DNA from: Abelmoschus esculentus
Taxonomy: Eukaryota > Streptophyta > Magnoliopsida > Malvales > Malvaceae
DNA length: 64,000 nt
Assembly: GCA_035048815.1 (NCBI GenBank)
Contig: JAUCBN010000011.1
Coordinates: forward strand, 18,864,001-18,928,000
Direction: 5' to 3'
The position numbers and the translations under genes are program-made. Under the pieces are notes generated by a model that ran no database searches, had not been told where the DNA came from, and was given only the letters and a program-made list of their open reading frames with translations. Below, piece by piece: positions 23,066 to 34,704 of this stretch. Position 1 is the first letter of the stretch. Each line of letters starts with the position of its first letter.

Positions 23066-23135
23066 AAATTCTCTTTCTGTGGGACTAGAATCATGTCGGT
23101 ACCATCTGTATGGAACCTTCATCTCCAAGTCTTTT

Positions 23136-23375
23136 GGGACTCACTTCAAACGACTGCAAATCTTCTTTTTGAATTGGGACTCACACCTGAGTGGTTGTCA
23201 ATCTTCTTTTTGAATCGGGACTCACGCCTTCATAAGCTGCCAAAATCTACTTCTTCAAAATTTACTCGGGAAGGTTACCAACCTTCTAGTGAGTTGGGAT
23301 TCACGCCATGTGGCTGTCAATTTCCTTCAAACTTTCAGGACTCACGCTTACAAAGGCTTTCAATCTTCTATTTGA
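23136..23375. repeat. ~40-bp minisatellite (GGGACTCACGCC family)
   Basis: GGGACTCAC-type cores at about 23136, 23176, 23217, 23296 and 23338 (steps 40, 41, 79 and 42), separated by CTGTCAATCTTCTTTTTGAA-like spacers. It directly follows the 45-bp minisatellite but is unrelated in sequence. Confidence 0.75.
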
Positions 23376-25509
23376 ATCTACAAATGTATGGGTATATGTA
23401 TTGCCCCAATATGTTGGTTCTTGTGACCGATTGATCTTAGTTTCTCTTTTATTTTGGCGACACACTCACTGTCTGCCAATCTTCTTCTCTTTTTCTTCCT
23501 TTTTCTTTTTCTTTTTTTCTCTCTTTTTTTGACCTTTGGTGATAACTCGATTCTGTCCATCTAGCCACCAAAAGAGTCTCATCAAAGATTGTGGTTCCCA
23601 AATATGTAAAATCGACCTCTTTGGTCCAAGTTTACTTCTTTTCCTTCTTTCTGTTGGAAGGTGATACTTGAGCGTCGAAGTCTCTGTTGGGATCATCTTT
23701 TGACCAATTTTTGTCATTTTTGTAAGATCATTTGTCAAAAAGAATGATGTATGAGAATTCTCATTATGCATGTGTTCATGAAGTATACTGGAATGTATAG
23801 ATGCAACATATCTATAGCATATATAATGATACATGAAGTTTTGTTCTCTATTTCAAAAAAGGTTGGTGCCCCAATACTCATTCGGTTGACCATGTAAGCT
23901 TTGTTAACCAAAATATGCCTTTCCTGATGACATCTCTGGTTAATTTCGATCTAAGCTCTGATTTTTGTCATTTCACGGACGATGATGCCCCGCTCGTATT
24001 CTTTGTATTCTCATATGGACTAATGTAATGGTTGATTGGACGTCTTTGTGTCCTGATCTCACTTTTGTGCTTGTCGAGGTACCTCAATGGAGGTTGACTC
24101 TCGTTTTTTAATTCTTAAAAAATGATTTTTTTGCATGCATTTCAAATGCAAAGAAAAATTTAAAAATGTATATGATTTCAGAATATGTACAAAATAATTT
24201 AAGAAAAAAGTTTGCGCTTATGAACGCCAAAAGCAATGACATATTTGCCCAAATCTGACAAAGAATAACTCTAATGAAAAGCATATTTAAAGGATCCTCG
24301 ACTATTGTGGGGATATACATAAATTTATAATCTCTTCTAGACTATCGAGCTTTCAAAAGGAATAATCCCCTTCCTAGAGGCTACCCTTTTTATGTGGCAC
24401 TCATTATCTCACTTTCTTATCCCGTTTCATCCTTCCCTCATTTAGGTGTCGATCAAGCACTTCAAAGTTCGGCATTCCTTGAAGCAAGGTTAACCTTTGG
24501 GCGGAAGTGTAATCTAAAGACAATCTCATTTAGTTTGGATGTCCTTGAATGATCAAAATGGCTTTACCAATTCTAGATCTATGATCGATGTATAAATGTT
24601 TTCATTACCTTTCTTTGGGGAAATCAACTCATCACAGTCCTTTGTCTTGAGGATACTGATGGAGCAAACAACAATACCCCAAATTACTCGACATAATCAT
24701 GATTTGAAAATATTACCATCACTCATAAAGCTAAAGCTTTAGCGGAGTGCCCCAGGATTGTCGCGCTCTTATCCAGATATGCCTATTACCAGGATTTGAA
24801 CATTGGAATGCTTTTAATGCAAATTTTCTCATTTCATTTCTCTTCTTTTCTTTTCCCTTTTTATCAATCCTAGCTTCTCGTTGCCTCTTATAGTTTTCAT
24901 GATCTTTATTTTTAATCAATTTGATCTTGTCTCATTTTAGGGAATACCATTTATCGTCTCAATCAAGGATGTCCTGAGAAGGTCTTCAGGGGGTAGGGAA
25001 TTCAAGGTTGACTCTCGATTCAAGAATCTTGAACAACAAGTGCCTGAGAAGGAATTCTCCTAAAAATGAGAACTACCCATTATTTATTTGCTCATATTGT
25101 TCCTCTGTTGGCCTTAGTGGACTAGTGGAGACTCTCATTTGTAATATCCCCGCACCATTCGGTCTCTTCTGGGCATGCAAAACTTTAGAGTTGATCTTCG
25201 AGTTTGGAGAAAAGATGCTATTGTATTTGAATTTTCAAAGACCAAATGTGTAATGATGTGTACATATGTATGTTCAAAATATTCATTATATGCACAAGGG
25301 AGAGAAATGGTTGCTCCTCTAAAGATGAATGAGATGGTCAAAGAATTAAAAAAGGTAAAATCATTTGTTGAAAAATAATATTTTAAAAGATATGCCCTTA
25401 TAAAATGTTTTTACTACTTTTTGGGCTCAAAGTAGTAGATTGGACTTCATTTCACAAAAGATTAAATACTGAAAGTAGAGAGTTAGAACCTCTCACAACC
25501 AAAATTCAT
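23376..25509. other. non-coding interior of the Tat/Ogre-like element
   Basis: No family motif recognised on either strand. Local pyrimidine-rich runs (23480-23530, 24830-24860) produce lysine/arginine-rich shadow ORFs. Where pol would be expected there is nothing resembling reverse transcriptase or integrase. Confidence 0.5.
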
Positions 25510-26783
25510 CTCGATCGGTCTTTAATCCCCAGATCATAACCTCGATCAAGTCTTTATTCTTCAAACTTCAAAACACCCGTATCGATTAAATTCTGCACGA
25601 GCTTCTTGAAGTAATGACAATTCTCAATAGAATAACCTAGAATGTCTCCATGATACTCACAATGTGAAACAACGTTGTACCATGCAGGGAATGGAGGCTC
25701 AAGGGGTGTAAGTATATAAGGTCGTACAAGACCTATTTCGTATAGTTGAGAATAGAGCTCGTTGTATGAAACTGGAAGTGGCGTGAATGTTGATCTGTTT
25801 TACCCCCTGCTAGAGGTCCATTCTCTTTTCTTTTTCACCTTTGTTTGGGAAATGGCATAGTTGAAGGTACCGATGGTATTCACCCTATTGTCTTCCTTCT
25901 TGTCGTGCCTCAAAGAGTTATTGGCATTGCTGATCCTTCCACTCTTCAGGGCTACCTCTAGAACTTCGCCGATCCTAATGAGGTTGGCAAAATTCTTAGT
26001 GGTATGATTGATAAGGAGATCGTACAATGCTCCTTGCAACGTATTGATGAACATCATTGTGATTTCGTGCTCGGGGATGGGTTGTAACTGAGCGGCTACT
26101 TCTCTCCACCTCTGAGCGTATTGACGCAAGTTCTCATTAGGACTTTGCCCCATACCTTCAAGCATGATGCGGTTGGGTACCATATTTGTTACATGTTTAT
26201 ATTGATCCAAAAATGCTTTAGAGAGGTCTTTCCAAGATCTGATATTCCTACGGTTGAGTCGAGTGTACCATCGGGTTGCAGACCCGATTAGACTATCCTA
26301 GAAGCAGTGAATCAGGATCTTCTCATCCTTGATGAATGCAACCATCTTTTGACAATACATATTGATGTACACAGATGGGAACGACGTTTCGTCATACTTT
26401 TCAAAGTCTGGGGCTTTGAATTTTGGAGGTAGGACCAAGTCGGATACCAAAATCAATTCAATGACATCATCTCCTACTTTTCTTGGGGATTGCATAGCTT
26501 TGAATCTTTCTTCCATGAAGCAAAACCTTTCCTCCCACTTCTTTTCGACATCAGTTCTGATTTTCTCAATAAAGTTTAGGTTAGGAACCTTTTTTTCACA
26601 GATCTGTCCAATATCTATAGACTGATTCTCGGGAACCTGAACTGGTTGGCTAGTAAAGACTCTGGTAGGGTTTGTAGCATTTGGCATGTCAGGTTGAACC
26701 ATATGGTGAGAAGCATTACCATCTGGCTCAGGCATCCCTTCATTTCCTACTTTTTCTTTTCCGCGATTCTTACCTAGTAGCAT
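25510..26783 (-). pseudogene. Tat/Ogre-like gag with one in-frame stop, plus downstream fragment
   Basis: From 26783: an N-terminal segment, then VLPPKFKAPDFEKYDETSFP and MYCQKMVAFIKDEKILIHCF, the start of the retrotransposon gag domain; an in-frame stop at 26298-26300; then the same frame continues to 25800 with NENLRQYAQRWREVAAQLQP and ALYDLLINH. About 327 codons. Downstream in another frame, WYNVVSHCEYHGDILGYS (about 25680-25620) is the conserved cysteine/histidine segment before the protease in Tat elements. Gag packages the RNA; this copy is interrupted. Confidence 0.78.
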
Positions 26784-28632
26784 AGCAAGCTCGGATATAA
26801 TAGAAGCTTGAGATTGAGCAATCTATGCATTGATACTCTGTTCAATATCCCCGAGATGATCTTCTAAGTGTTTCTGATCTCTTTCCAGATTGGTTAGACA
26901 GTCTTCCATTTGTCTCTTTCGGTAGTATGTGAGATGAGGATGTGGTATGGCTAGTGTTTCAAATGCATTGTCATGATATGCATATAGTTAGAATTAAGTC
27001 AAAATAAACAAATGCATGTATGATGCAGATGCAAATGATGTCAAATGCATGCATGTAAAGGTATTAATCCCTACTGGTAATCACCCTATTTGCATTACTT
27101 TCTCAGGAAATAAAGGGTCCATTACAACATTGTGGGGAACTAGTCCTATACATAAGTTCTAGTCCTAATTCCTATTTTCTAGGGCCCTAAGTTGCTTGCT
27201 TGATCTGGAAATATTTGTTACATCATGGATTTCAGTTTCCTCGGTTGACCTGGTCACATTTCTGATTTCCCTTCTAAACCTCAATCTCGAGCTTTATCCA
27301 ATGGTCTTTGTCAAAACCTGAGAAACCTTACAGTGTCGGTTCTCCTAGTAGTGGATTCTTCTCATTGATGTTCCTTCCGAAATTCTGAATCATCTCTAAT
27401 AATATTGAAATGGTGACTCTGATCCTCGTGAAGCAAACTAGTAAGGTACCTACCTCTTATTCTTCTTCTTGTAGTATGATAAAAATCACTCCTTTGTGTA
27501 CACACTTGAAAATTCGGCCAGTTATCTTTTCAGATCGGCATTCTATATCTGGCTCTGACTTGAAAGTGGATGGCAAAATGGTATCGGCTCGGCATCTTTG
27601 ACAAACCCTTCTATTGTTGGATCTTAGGTGGTTTTCTATTACATATTGAATCTGTTTGGAATTCTCAACGGTCATCTCCTCATTAACATGGGTAAAATGA
27701 AACCTATTACCTGCTCTCGATAGACTTATGTCTGATTCTAACTCGACCTTTAGATGGTGAGATGATATTAGTTTTGTGTCTCTGGTCGTTCGGTAGACTG
27801 TTGTCTAGGGCTCTTCGGTTGTCCTCTAAGCAGTATCTGATAAAATGAGTATGATAGATGTTGACCGAAACTTATTCCTTAATGGTGTCTCTAATCGATG
27901 TCTCTGATCGGTTTCTAACTATGAGGTTGAGGTTTTCCGATACCTCTCTTCCATGATGAATGTTTTCATTTGTAGGATGAACCAATCAGATCAATACCTC
28001 CTAATGCAATGCAAAATGTGATGATGAGTACAAAAAGGAAAACAAAAACATGAAGAAATCAGGTTATTATCGGATAAAAATAATAAACGCAAAATAAATT
28101 TCAGAAAATTAAATTGCGTAAAAGTAAACAAAGATCGAAAGTCCTAAATATCCCATCTAGTTCTCCTAGGGTATCCACATGGCTCGAATGGGGCGGGTAA
28201 TCTAGTTTTCTACATGCAGTGTTGGTACTAAAAGGGAATCCGAATTGTCCGAGCTATCCTCTACTGTGAGTAGCAAGACCCCGATCATCACCCATTATAG
28301 GCTCATTTTGACCGGGTTCAATTCAAGGGGACCTGTTCGCTTATGCCCATACGAAGAAACGATATCCTCACGAAAGCATAAGGTAGTAGAGCCCCGAAGG
28401 TACTTCGGCTAGGGACTATACGGGAGAACGATATCTCCACGAAAGCATTAGCCTTTTTCCCCCACTTAGAAGGACGGTTTTAGATGTCAATTTTAAATAT
28501 GGAAAAATAAAAGCTCAAATTGAATTAAAAATTAATTTGATCATAACTTTAGCCTAGAATCTTTAATATTAGTAAATCGGTAATCGTTTAAAAAGCTTGA
28601 CTCACATTTTGTTTTGAAAAAAACAAAATTTA
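26784..28632 (-). other. 5' leader region of the Tat/Ogre-like element
   Basis: Lies between PBS and gag. No ORF that I trust. It contains two copies of ACGATATC.TC.ACGAAAGCAT (near 28359 and 28430). Long leaders are usual in Tat/Ogre elements. Confidence 0.5.
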
Positions 28633-28650
28633 TCCCCAGCGGAGTCGCCA
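28633..28650 (-). other. Tat/Ogre-like primer-binding site
   Basis: Minus strand TGGCGACTCCGCTGGGGA, two bases from the LTR end. It resembles the complement of a tRNA 3' end, and tRNA-Arg is the primer usually cited for Ogre elements. Confidence 0.7.
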
Positions 28651-28652
28651 TC

Positions 28653-30760
28653 TGTAACGATGTGAAAAATCCACAATTTAAGTGTATCGCTAGAAATATT
28701 CTTTTTCTATATTGGAAAACATATTTTAAGTTCGATTTTGGAAATTAATGTCTTCCACGTGGGGGTTTGGTTCAAGATTGATTTTGGAAAAATTGGAGTC
28801 GTCACTGGCTGTTTTGGTAGACCAGACACCATAAAACTAGAGATTTAAAAGTTTGGGGTTCGGGAGTCGGTTATGGATGGGGAAGGATTAGTACCCCCAC
28901 CCCGCCCAAAATTGGTACTTTAATAATTACCACTAATATTAAATTTTTCGGGCTAATTTGACGATCGAATTAATTTTTAATTAAATATGCGCATTTATTT
29001 TAAAGCACCTAAATCCGAAGGTAAGCATCCGAACCACCACCACTACACTTGAGTTGGCCTCGCTTACGACCGAATTTAGGGCCCGCATTAACAAATATTA
29101 AAGGTGTCGTTTATGCAATCTTAATACAAAATAGAGTCGAATATTCACAATTTGATTAACACAAATGAAGATAAGGGCATAAAACATAACTATGTCGTGA
29201 ACTAAATTATGATAATTAAATGAATAAACAATACATAAACTTTGTGAAATGTGCCCATAAAAATATGATCCTAATTATAAAAAAATAAAATGTATTAAAA
29301 GAACTTCCCATAGATTTAAGCATGATATAAATATGGTGCAGAGATCAAATATGGTAAAATCCAATGAGAAACGTGAATAAAGATTTATAAAGAAATTAAA
29401 GGAAAGAAATGGATTCTGATGACTCAAATGAATATGGAAACAACATTTAAGGACTAAATGCACTGATTTCTCTCGAATAAACATTTAATATTACAAATTA
29501 GAGACCAGATTGAAAATTTCTTTTTAGAAAACAGGGACAAAAAACGTGGTTCTCGTATGTGGAGACACTGGATCGGTGACTGACCTTAAGGGGAGGGATT
29601 CATGAGTAAATAAACCAAAAATAAAATAAATCCGGTCAAACATTTCCATTTTCTCATTTAAAAATTGAACACTCATAAACTCTCTGAATCTCTTTTACAA
29701 ACATGAGCAAACCACACCCAATTTCCAGAATTCAAACGTGAACTTAGAAACAAACGAAGACCCAAAACAAAATCTTAAAATAGATCATCTCTTCCTGGAG
29801 ATTTCAGCCTCGGTGGATCATCGTCCGTAAATCTTTTTCTCACCGTCATCGGCCTTGGATCAGGAAGTGGCTCACCTATGCAATAGTTCATCGCTGACGT
29901 TGAACACAAAAAGCTTCAGGGAAGTCTTCTTTCTTATATTTTTAATGTTGTGTTGTTTGCTTCGGATGCATGCATGTGATGGGGGAAGAGATGATTACCA
30001 GAAAATTTCTCTAGTGTTTTCTTTTTTTTTATTCTCAATCGATAAAAAGGGGTACAAGATAGAGGGATTTTTTTCTTGATAATGCTTTCTGTTTTTTTTC
30101 AATGCCCTCTCCCCCCCCCTTTCCGCATATCCTCTTCCCCTTTGAATGCTTTTGCTTTATTTACACAGAATAGGAGCTAGAGTTTCTATTCTTAGTTCTT
30201 TTTTCGGGTTTGCTGAAGATGGTTTGGTCTGATATCTTCATTGTTTTCTAAATATTGAATCTGAGATTCGATTTCTTTCCTTGTTGCTTATCCGGATTTC
30301 ATGGGAAACATTAAAATTATAGCTTTCATGTTTTTTGCAAAAATCACGGATGAAGAACAGCGAAGCAATGGCTCCGTACGATGGCCAGAAAATCTGACGA
30401 TGAAAACGGACGGGTGGTGTTTTTCGGCGTGTGAAGTGCACTAAGGGATTCAAACGATCTTCAAAGAAAATGAAAGGTCGAGCGTGTCCCACATGCGCTA
30501 GCAAGAAGCTGCAGAGGCCTCTATCCTTGGAATCGTGACCGTTGGATTTCTCCTAGATCGTGTGGCTTAGATTTGGTGGCTGTAGGAATAAAAGATAAAT
30601 GCTTAAGGTTTTTCCTTGTAACTAGGCCTTGTATTTGGGCTGGATTAAAATGGGCTATGTAATAAAAGACAATGGACTTTATAATTTAATTTTATGGTTT
30701 TAATATTTAACTTGGGCCATATTATAACTAATGATAAAACTAATAATATATAATATAACA

Positions 30761-30840
<80 letters not shown>

Positions 30841-31061
30841 CAACAACAACAACAAGAACATAATAACACATAAGCTAAATAACACATATATGCGTGGATA
30901 TATATGACACATACAATGATTTACATGCACTAAACACATTATTTACAATAGTGAACACATGCAATATAATGACACATAATATATACTAATAACAGGCCCT
31001 TATCCGAATTGCAATAATTTAAAGGATTTAAAAAAAATCCAGTTAAAAATGGGTGATTACA
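28653..31061 (-). repeat. Tat/Ogre-like LTR, right copy (5' LTR)
   Basis: 2,409 bp. Differs from the left copy mainly by an extra segment of about 70 bp near 29545-29615 and by a much longer AAT microsatellite (30761-30854). Confidence 0.88.
30761..30854. repeat. (AAT)n microsatellite with AAC tail
   Basis: About 27 AAT units followed by five AAC units. The homologous site in the left LTR (about 22065-22100) has only a short interrupted run. The tyrosine- or leucine-run ORFs across it are artefacts. Confidence 0.92.
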
Positions 31062-33469
31062 ACAATCCTGAAGGAACCTGATGTTCTGCCTTCACTTGCT
31101 GACATGTCAAACACCTTGTCACAAACTCTGACACATCTCTTTTCATACACTACCACCAAAAGAAAGGACGAAGATCCTAGTACATCTTGTTACTACCCGG
31201 ATGAACAGAAAATGAGCTATAGTGAGCTTCTCTCAAGAAACGATCTCTTAAATCCTCTAAAGATGGAAAATACAACTGACCTTGAAAGTACAAGAACCCA
31301 CCATCTCGTACTTTAAATTCTTACGACTCACCTCTCTAAACAGCCTCTAACTGAGCTATCAACTCCTTGTCTAACACATGTGCTCTCCTTATCTCCTGAG
31401 CAAGCGTGGGCTCCATACGCAATTCAGCCTAAAAACCTCCATCATCGATCATCCTCAACTGAGCAAACAAGGTTCTCAAGTTCGACATGGACTTTTGACT
31501 CAAAGCATCGGCAACCATATTCGCCTTGCCGGGACAGTACTCTATGACATAGTCATAGTCTTTTAACAACTTTATCCACCGATGTTGTCTCAGGTTCAAC
31601 TCCTTCTGAGTAAGCATATACTTCAAACTCTTATGGTCGATGTACATGTAGTATTTCTCCCCGTAGAAATAATATCTCCATATCTTCAAAGAGAAGATCA
31701 CAACAACAATCTTAAGATCATGCGTAGGATAGTTCCTCTCATAGGGTTTCAACTGCCTCGAGGCGTAAGCAACCACCTTACCCTCTTGCATGAGCATACA
31801 ACCTAACTCATTAAAGGAAGCATCGCTAAACACCACATAATTCTTTCCTGGTTTCGGTTGTGTTAAGACCGGTGCCTCTGTCAGATAGACTTTCAACTAC
31901 TCAAAAATATGTTGTCTTCTTTCATTCCACACAAAAGGAACACCTTTCTGAAGCAACTTGGTCAAAGGTGTTGCTATGATCGAAAAACCTTTAACAAACC
32001 TCCTATAGTATCCAGCAAGTCCAAGAAAACTACGGACTTTCGATATATTCTTTGGTGGTTTCCATTCCACCACAGCTTGGATCTTCTAGGGATCTACTCG
32101 GATTCCATTCGCTGCAACTATGTGGCCAAGAAACGCCACCTCAGACAACCAAAACTCGCACTTACTGAACTTGGCATACAGACGCCTATCTCTCAACACT
32201 TGGAGAACAACCCTTAGGTGGTAGTCATGCTCCTCCTCCGAGCGTGAATACACCAAGATGTCATCGATGAACACAATCACAAATTGATCTAGATACGGCT
32301 GAAAGATCAAGTTCATCAAGTCCATAAAAGCTGCAGATGCATTCTTGAGCCCAAACGACATCACAAGAAACTCATAATGTTCATATCGCGTCCTAAAAGC
32401 GGTCTTTTGGATATCCTTATCCACCACCTTCAACTGATAGTACCCTGACCTCACTGATAGTACCCTGATAGTACCCGTACACATCATCGATCCTAGGCAA
32501 AGATAACGATTCTTGAGCTTGACCTTATTGAGCTGACGGTAATCGATGCATATCCTCATCAATCCGTCCTTATTCTTGATAAACAAGATCGGTGCATCCT
32601 ACTATGACACACTCAGTCTGATAAAACCTCTCTCAAGCAACTCTTAGATTTTCTGCTTCAACTCTCATCTCCGTCAGTGTCATACGATACGACACGATGG
32701 ACACCGGTGTCGTACCTGGCAACACTTCTATCCGGAACTCCAACTCACGTTCGGGTGGTAAATCACGTAACTCCTCTGGAAACACATCTGGATACTCACA
32801 AATTATCCTCAAACTCTCTAAAGCTGGGCTGCCAACACTCACATCCACCACGTGAGCTAAGAAAGCCTTACAACCTTGCTAGATCAACCTTTAAGCTGAC
32901 AACGCTGATATCACATTCGATAAACACATGTTCCTCTCACCCCTTACTACAAGATTAGAGCCATCAGCCACTCGGAGCTTCAAGCTCTTAGATTTACACT
33001 CCAAACTCGCATCGTGTTCGAACAACTAATCCATCCCGATGATTACGTTGAACTGTTGAAACGACAAGACTATATGATCCGCCAGGAAGATAGACCCTTG
33101 CACCTCGATCGGACACCTCTAATAAACCTTATCCACCAACATATCCAACCCCAATGGGCTTGTCACACGAAACCCTATCTATAGATCTTCCGCTGGTAAC
33201 CCCCACCGCTGAGATATCCCATTACGGATATACAAGTGGGTAGACCCCAAGTCCACAAGGAAAACTATAGGAACTGAAAACAAGGTAAACGTACCTGAGA
33301 TCACACCTGTAGATGAACAGTCCTCCTGTGCCCTCACCGTATACTGTCTCGTTGGTGCTCTAGCAGTGGACTGAAAGGTGCCTCTTGATACATGTCTAGC
33401 TCTGCCACGCGAGAACCCACGACCCCTCTGAGCCTGAAACACAGACCTATAAGCTTGACCTGGTGGAGA
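31062..33469 (-). pseudogene. chromovirus pol 5' part: protease, RT, RNase H, integrase zinc region
   Basis: Read from right to left. The protease site reads VDLGSTHLYI (near 33255), so the usual D-S/T-G is D-L-G. Then LPPERELEFRIEVLPGT (32633-32851), the reverse transcriptase with CIDYRQLNKV and the catalytic VFIDDILVYS (near 32265). Near 32445-32480 a GATAGTACCCTGA unit is repeated and the normal block between the two RT motifs is missing. RNase H has VVFSDASFNELG and HKSLKYMLTQKELNLRQHRW (31429-31896). The integrase zinc part ends at AEHQVPSGLL next to the insertion point. Confidence 0.87.
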
Positions 33470-34448
33470 TGTCACAGCCTCAGGATAGTCCCTTATAAGA
33501 TGATCCGAAGAATCACACTGGAAACAAACTCTAACATTGCCCCAACACTCTCCTCGGTGACTCCGGCCACAACGCCTACAAGTCTGAACATTAACACTCC
33601 TCAATAAACTTTCTAGATCCCCAGCAGAAGAAGACACGGACTGCCTCCTACATCCCATGGACTCTAATCTCTGGTACGACCCTTGAACCCTAATTCGATG
33701 CTCCTCTGTTCTGGTTCCAACGGTTCCTACTCCTACCGGAGTGAGAATGAGAGTTACCCGTATGACTCTGATTGGCCCCACTGGAGACTCCCTGGCCAAT
33801 AGACGACCCATATGTCAAACTTTTAGCCTTCTCTAATGACTTGACACTAGCAACCAACTTTGAGAACATCGTAGGTGGTGTAGTAGTGAGATAAGTTTGG
33901 ATCTTCCTCTGCAGACTTCTCAAGAACCTCTTGCATCTTATCTTCTCTGTAGCAACAAGATCTCAGGAATACTGGCTTAACTGAAGGAACTCTTGCTCAT
34001 AAGCAAAGACCGAACGGTTCCCCTGAACAAGATGGGTAAACCGCTACCTCAAGGCATCGATGTGAGTCTCACCCACATACTTACTCTCAAACTCCTCAAG
34101 GATATCCTCCCACTTGGGACGACGAGGATACCAACCTTGCTCAATCGTCTCCCACCACTCTCTCGCATTACCCTTCAGAAGCGACAACACACACGATAAC
34201 TTATCCTCTGATCTCAACCTCATCTCTCGCATTATCCATCTTGTATCATGCAGCCACTGATCATCCTGTACAAGATTATCTTGTGTTGTACCAAAGAAGT
34301 CAACAGCTCCCTGTCTCCGCACCCTCTCAACTGGTGCCTCATGAGGCGTAGAAGATTGCCTCGGTATAACTCTCACTATCCTGCGCAGAGTATGGTTCAA
34401 CTGAGCAAAGTAGTTGGACCCTTGACCAACTACATCATCCGATGGCAC
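33470..34448 (-). pseudogene. chromovirus gag
   Basis: The first 134 codons (34448-34044) carry the capsid-type segment with GNAREWWETIEQGWYPRRPK and WEDILEEFESKYV. Frame changes then lead to CRRCGRSHRGECW and the zinc knuckle CFQCDSSDHLIRDYP (near 33529), whose last cysteine is tyrosine (CCHY), so RNA binding would be impaired. Gag forms the particle shell. Confidence 0.82.
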
Positions 34449-34686
34449 CTCCTCATCGGGCTTATACTCATAGTTGGAGCCTCCTCGATAACCCTAGCTC
34501 TCCTTCTGATCTCTAACACGTCTCAGCATAGTTAACCACTTTTGCACAAACAATAACAAGCAGGATTACACCATCAAAATTTTAGCTTCTAAAAGAAGTA
34601 CTATATCTACTCGTGGGCAAGTACTTGTCTAACACCTATATAACACACTAGACTCCCCCAGGACTTCCTAGAATCGACTCAACCTA

Positions 34687-34699
34687 GGCTCTGATACCA
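34687..34699 (-). other. chromovirus primer-binding site (initiator Met tRNA)
   Basis: Minus strand TGGTATCAGAGCC, five bases inside the 5' LTR end; the classical PBS for plant tRNA-iMet. Confidence 0.88.
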
Positions 34700-34704
34700 C
34701 TAAA

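Larger units (their letters stand above)
20039..31061 (-). mobile_element. Tat/Ogre-like Ty3/gypsy element without polymerase, minus strand
   Basis: Two LTRs (20039-22307, 28653-31061) begin TGTAACGATGTG and end GTGATTACA. The PBS TGGCGACTCCGCTGGGGA lies 2 bases from the right LTR on the minus strand; this PBS type is, as I recall, tRNA-Arg and typical of Ogre/Tat. Inside are a gag and a long non-coding 3' part with minisatellites, but no reverse transcriptase or integrase, so it is non-autonomous. The flanks (GCAAC, ACAAT) do not form a clean duplication. It sits in the chromovirus integrase. Confidence 0.8.

Noticed and set aside
22502..23375. CRISPR-like array of repeats and spacers
   Set aside because: Repeats are degenerate and continuous with no unique spacers, the setting is a plant retroelement, and there are no cas-like genes.
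23378..23834. Lysine/arginine-rich ORFs
   Set aside because: Shadows of a pyrimidine-rich tract inside a non-coding part of the Tat/Ogre-like element.
30645..30939. Two ORFs with long tyrosine or leucine runs
   Set aside because: They are translations of the AAT microsatellite and LTR sequence.
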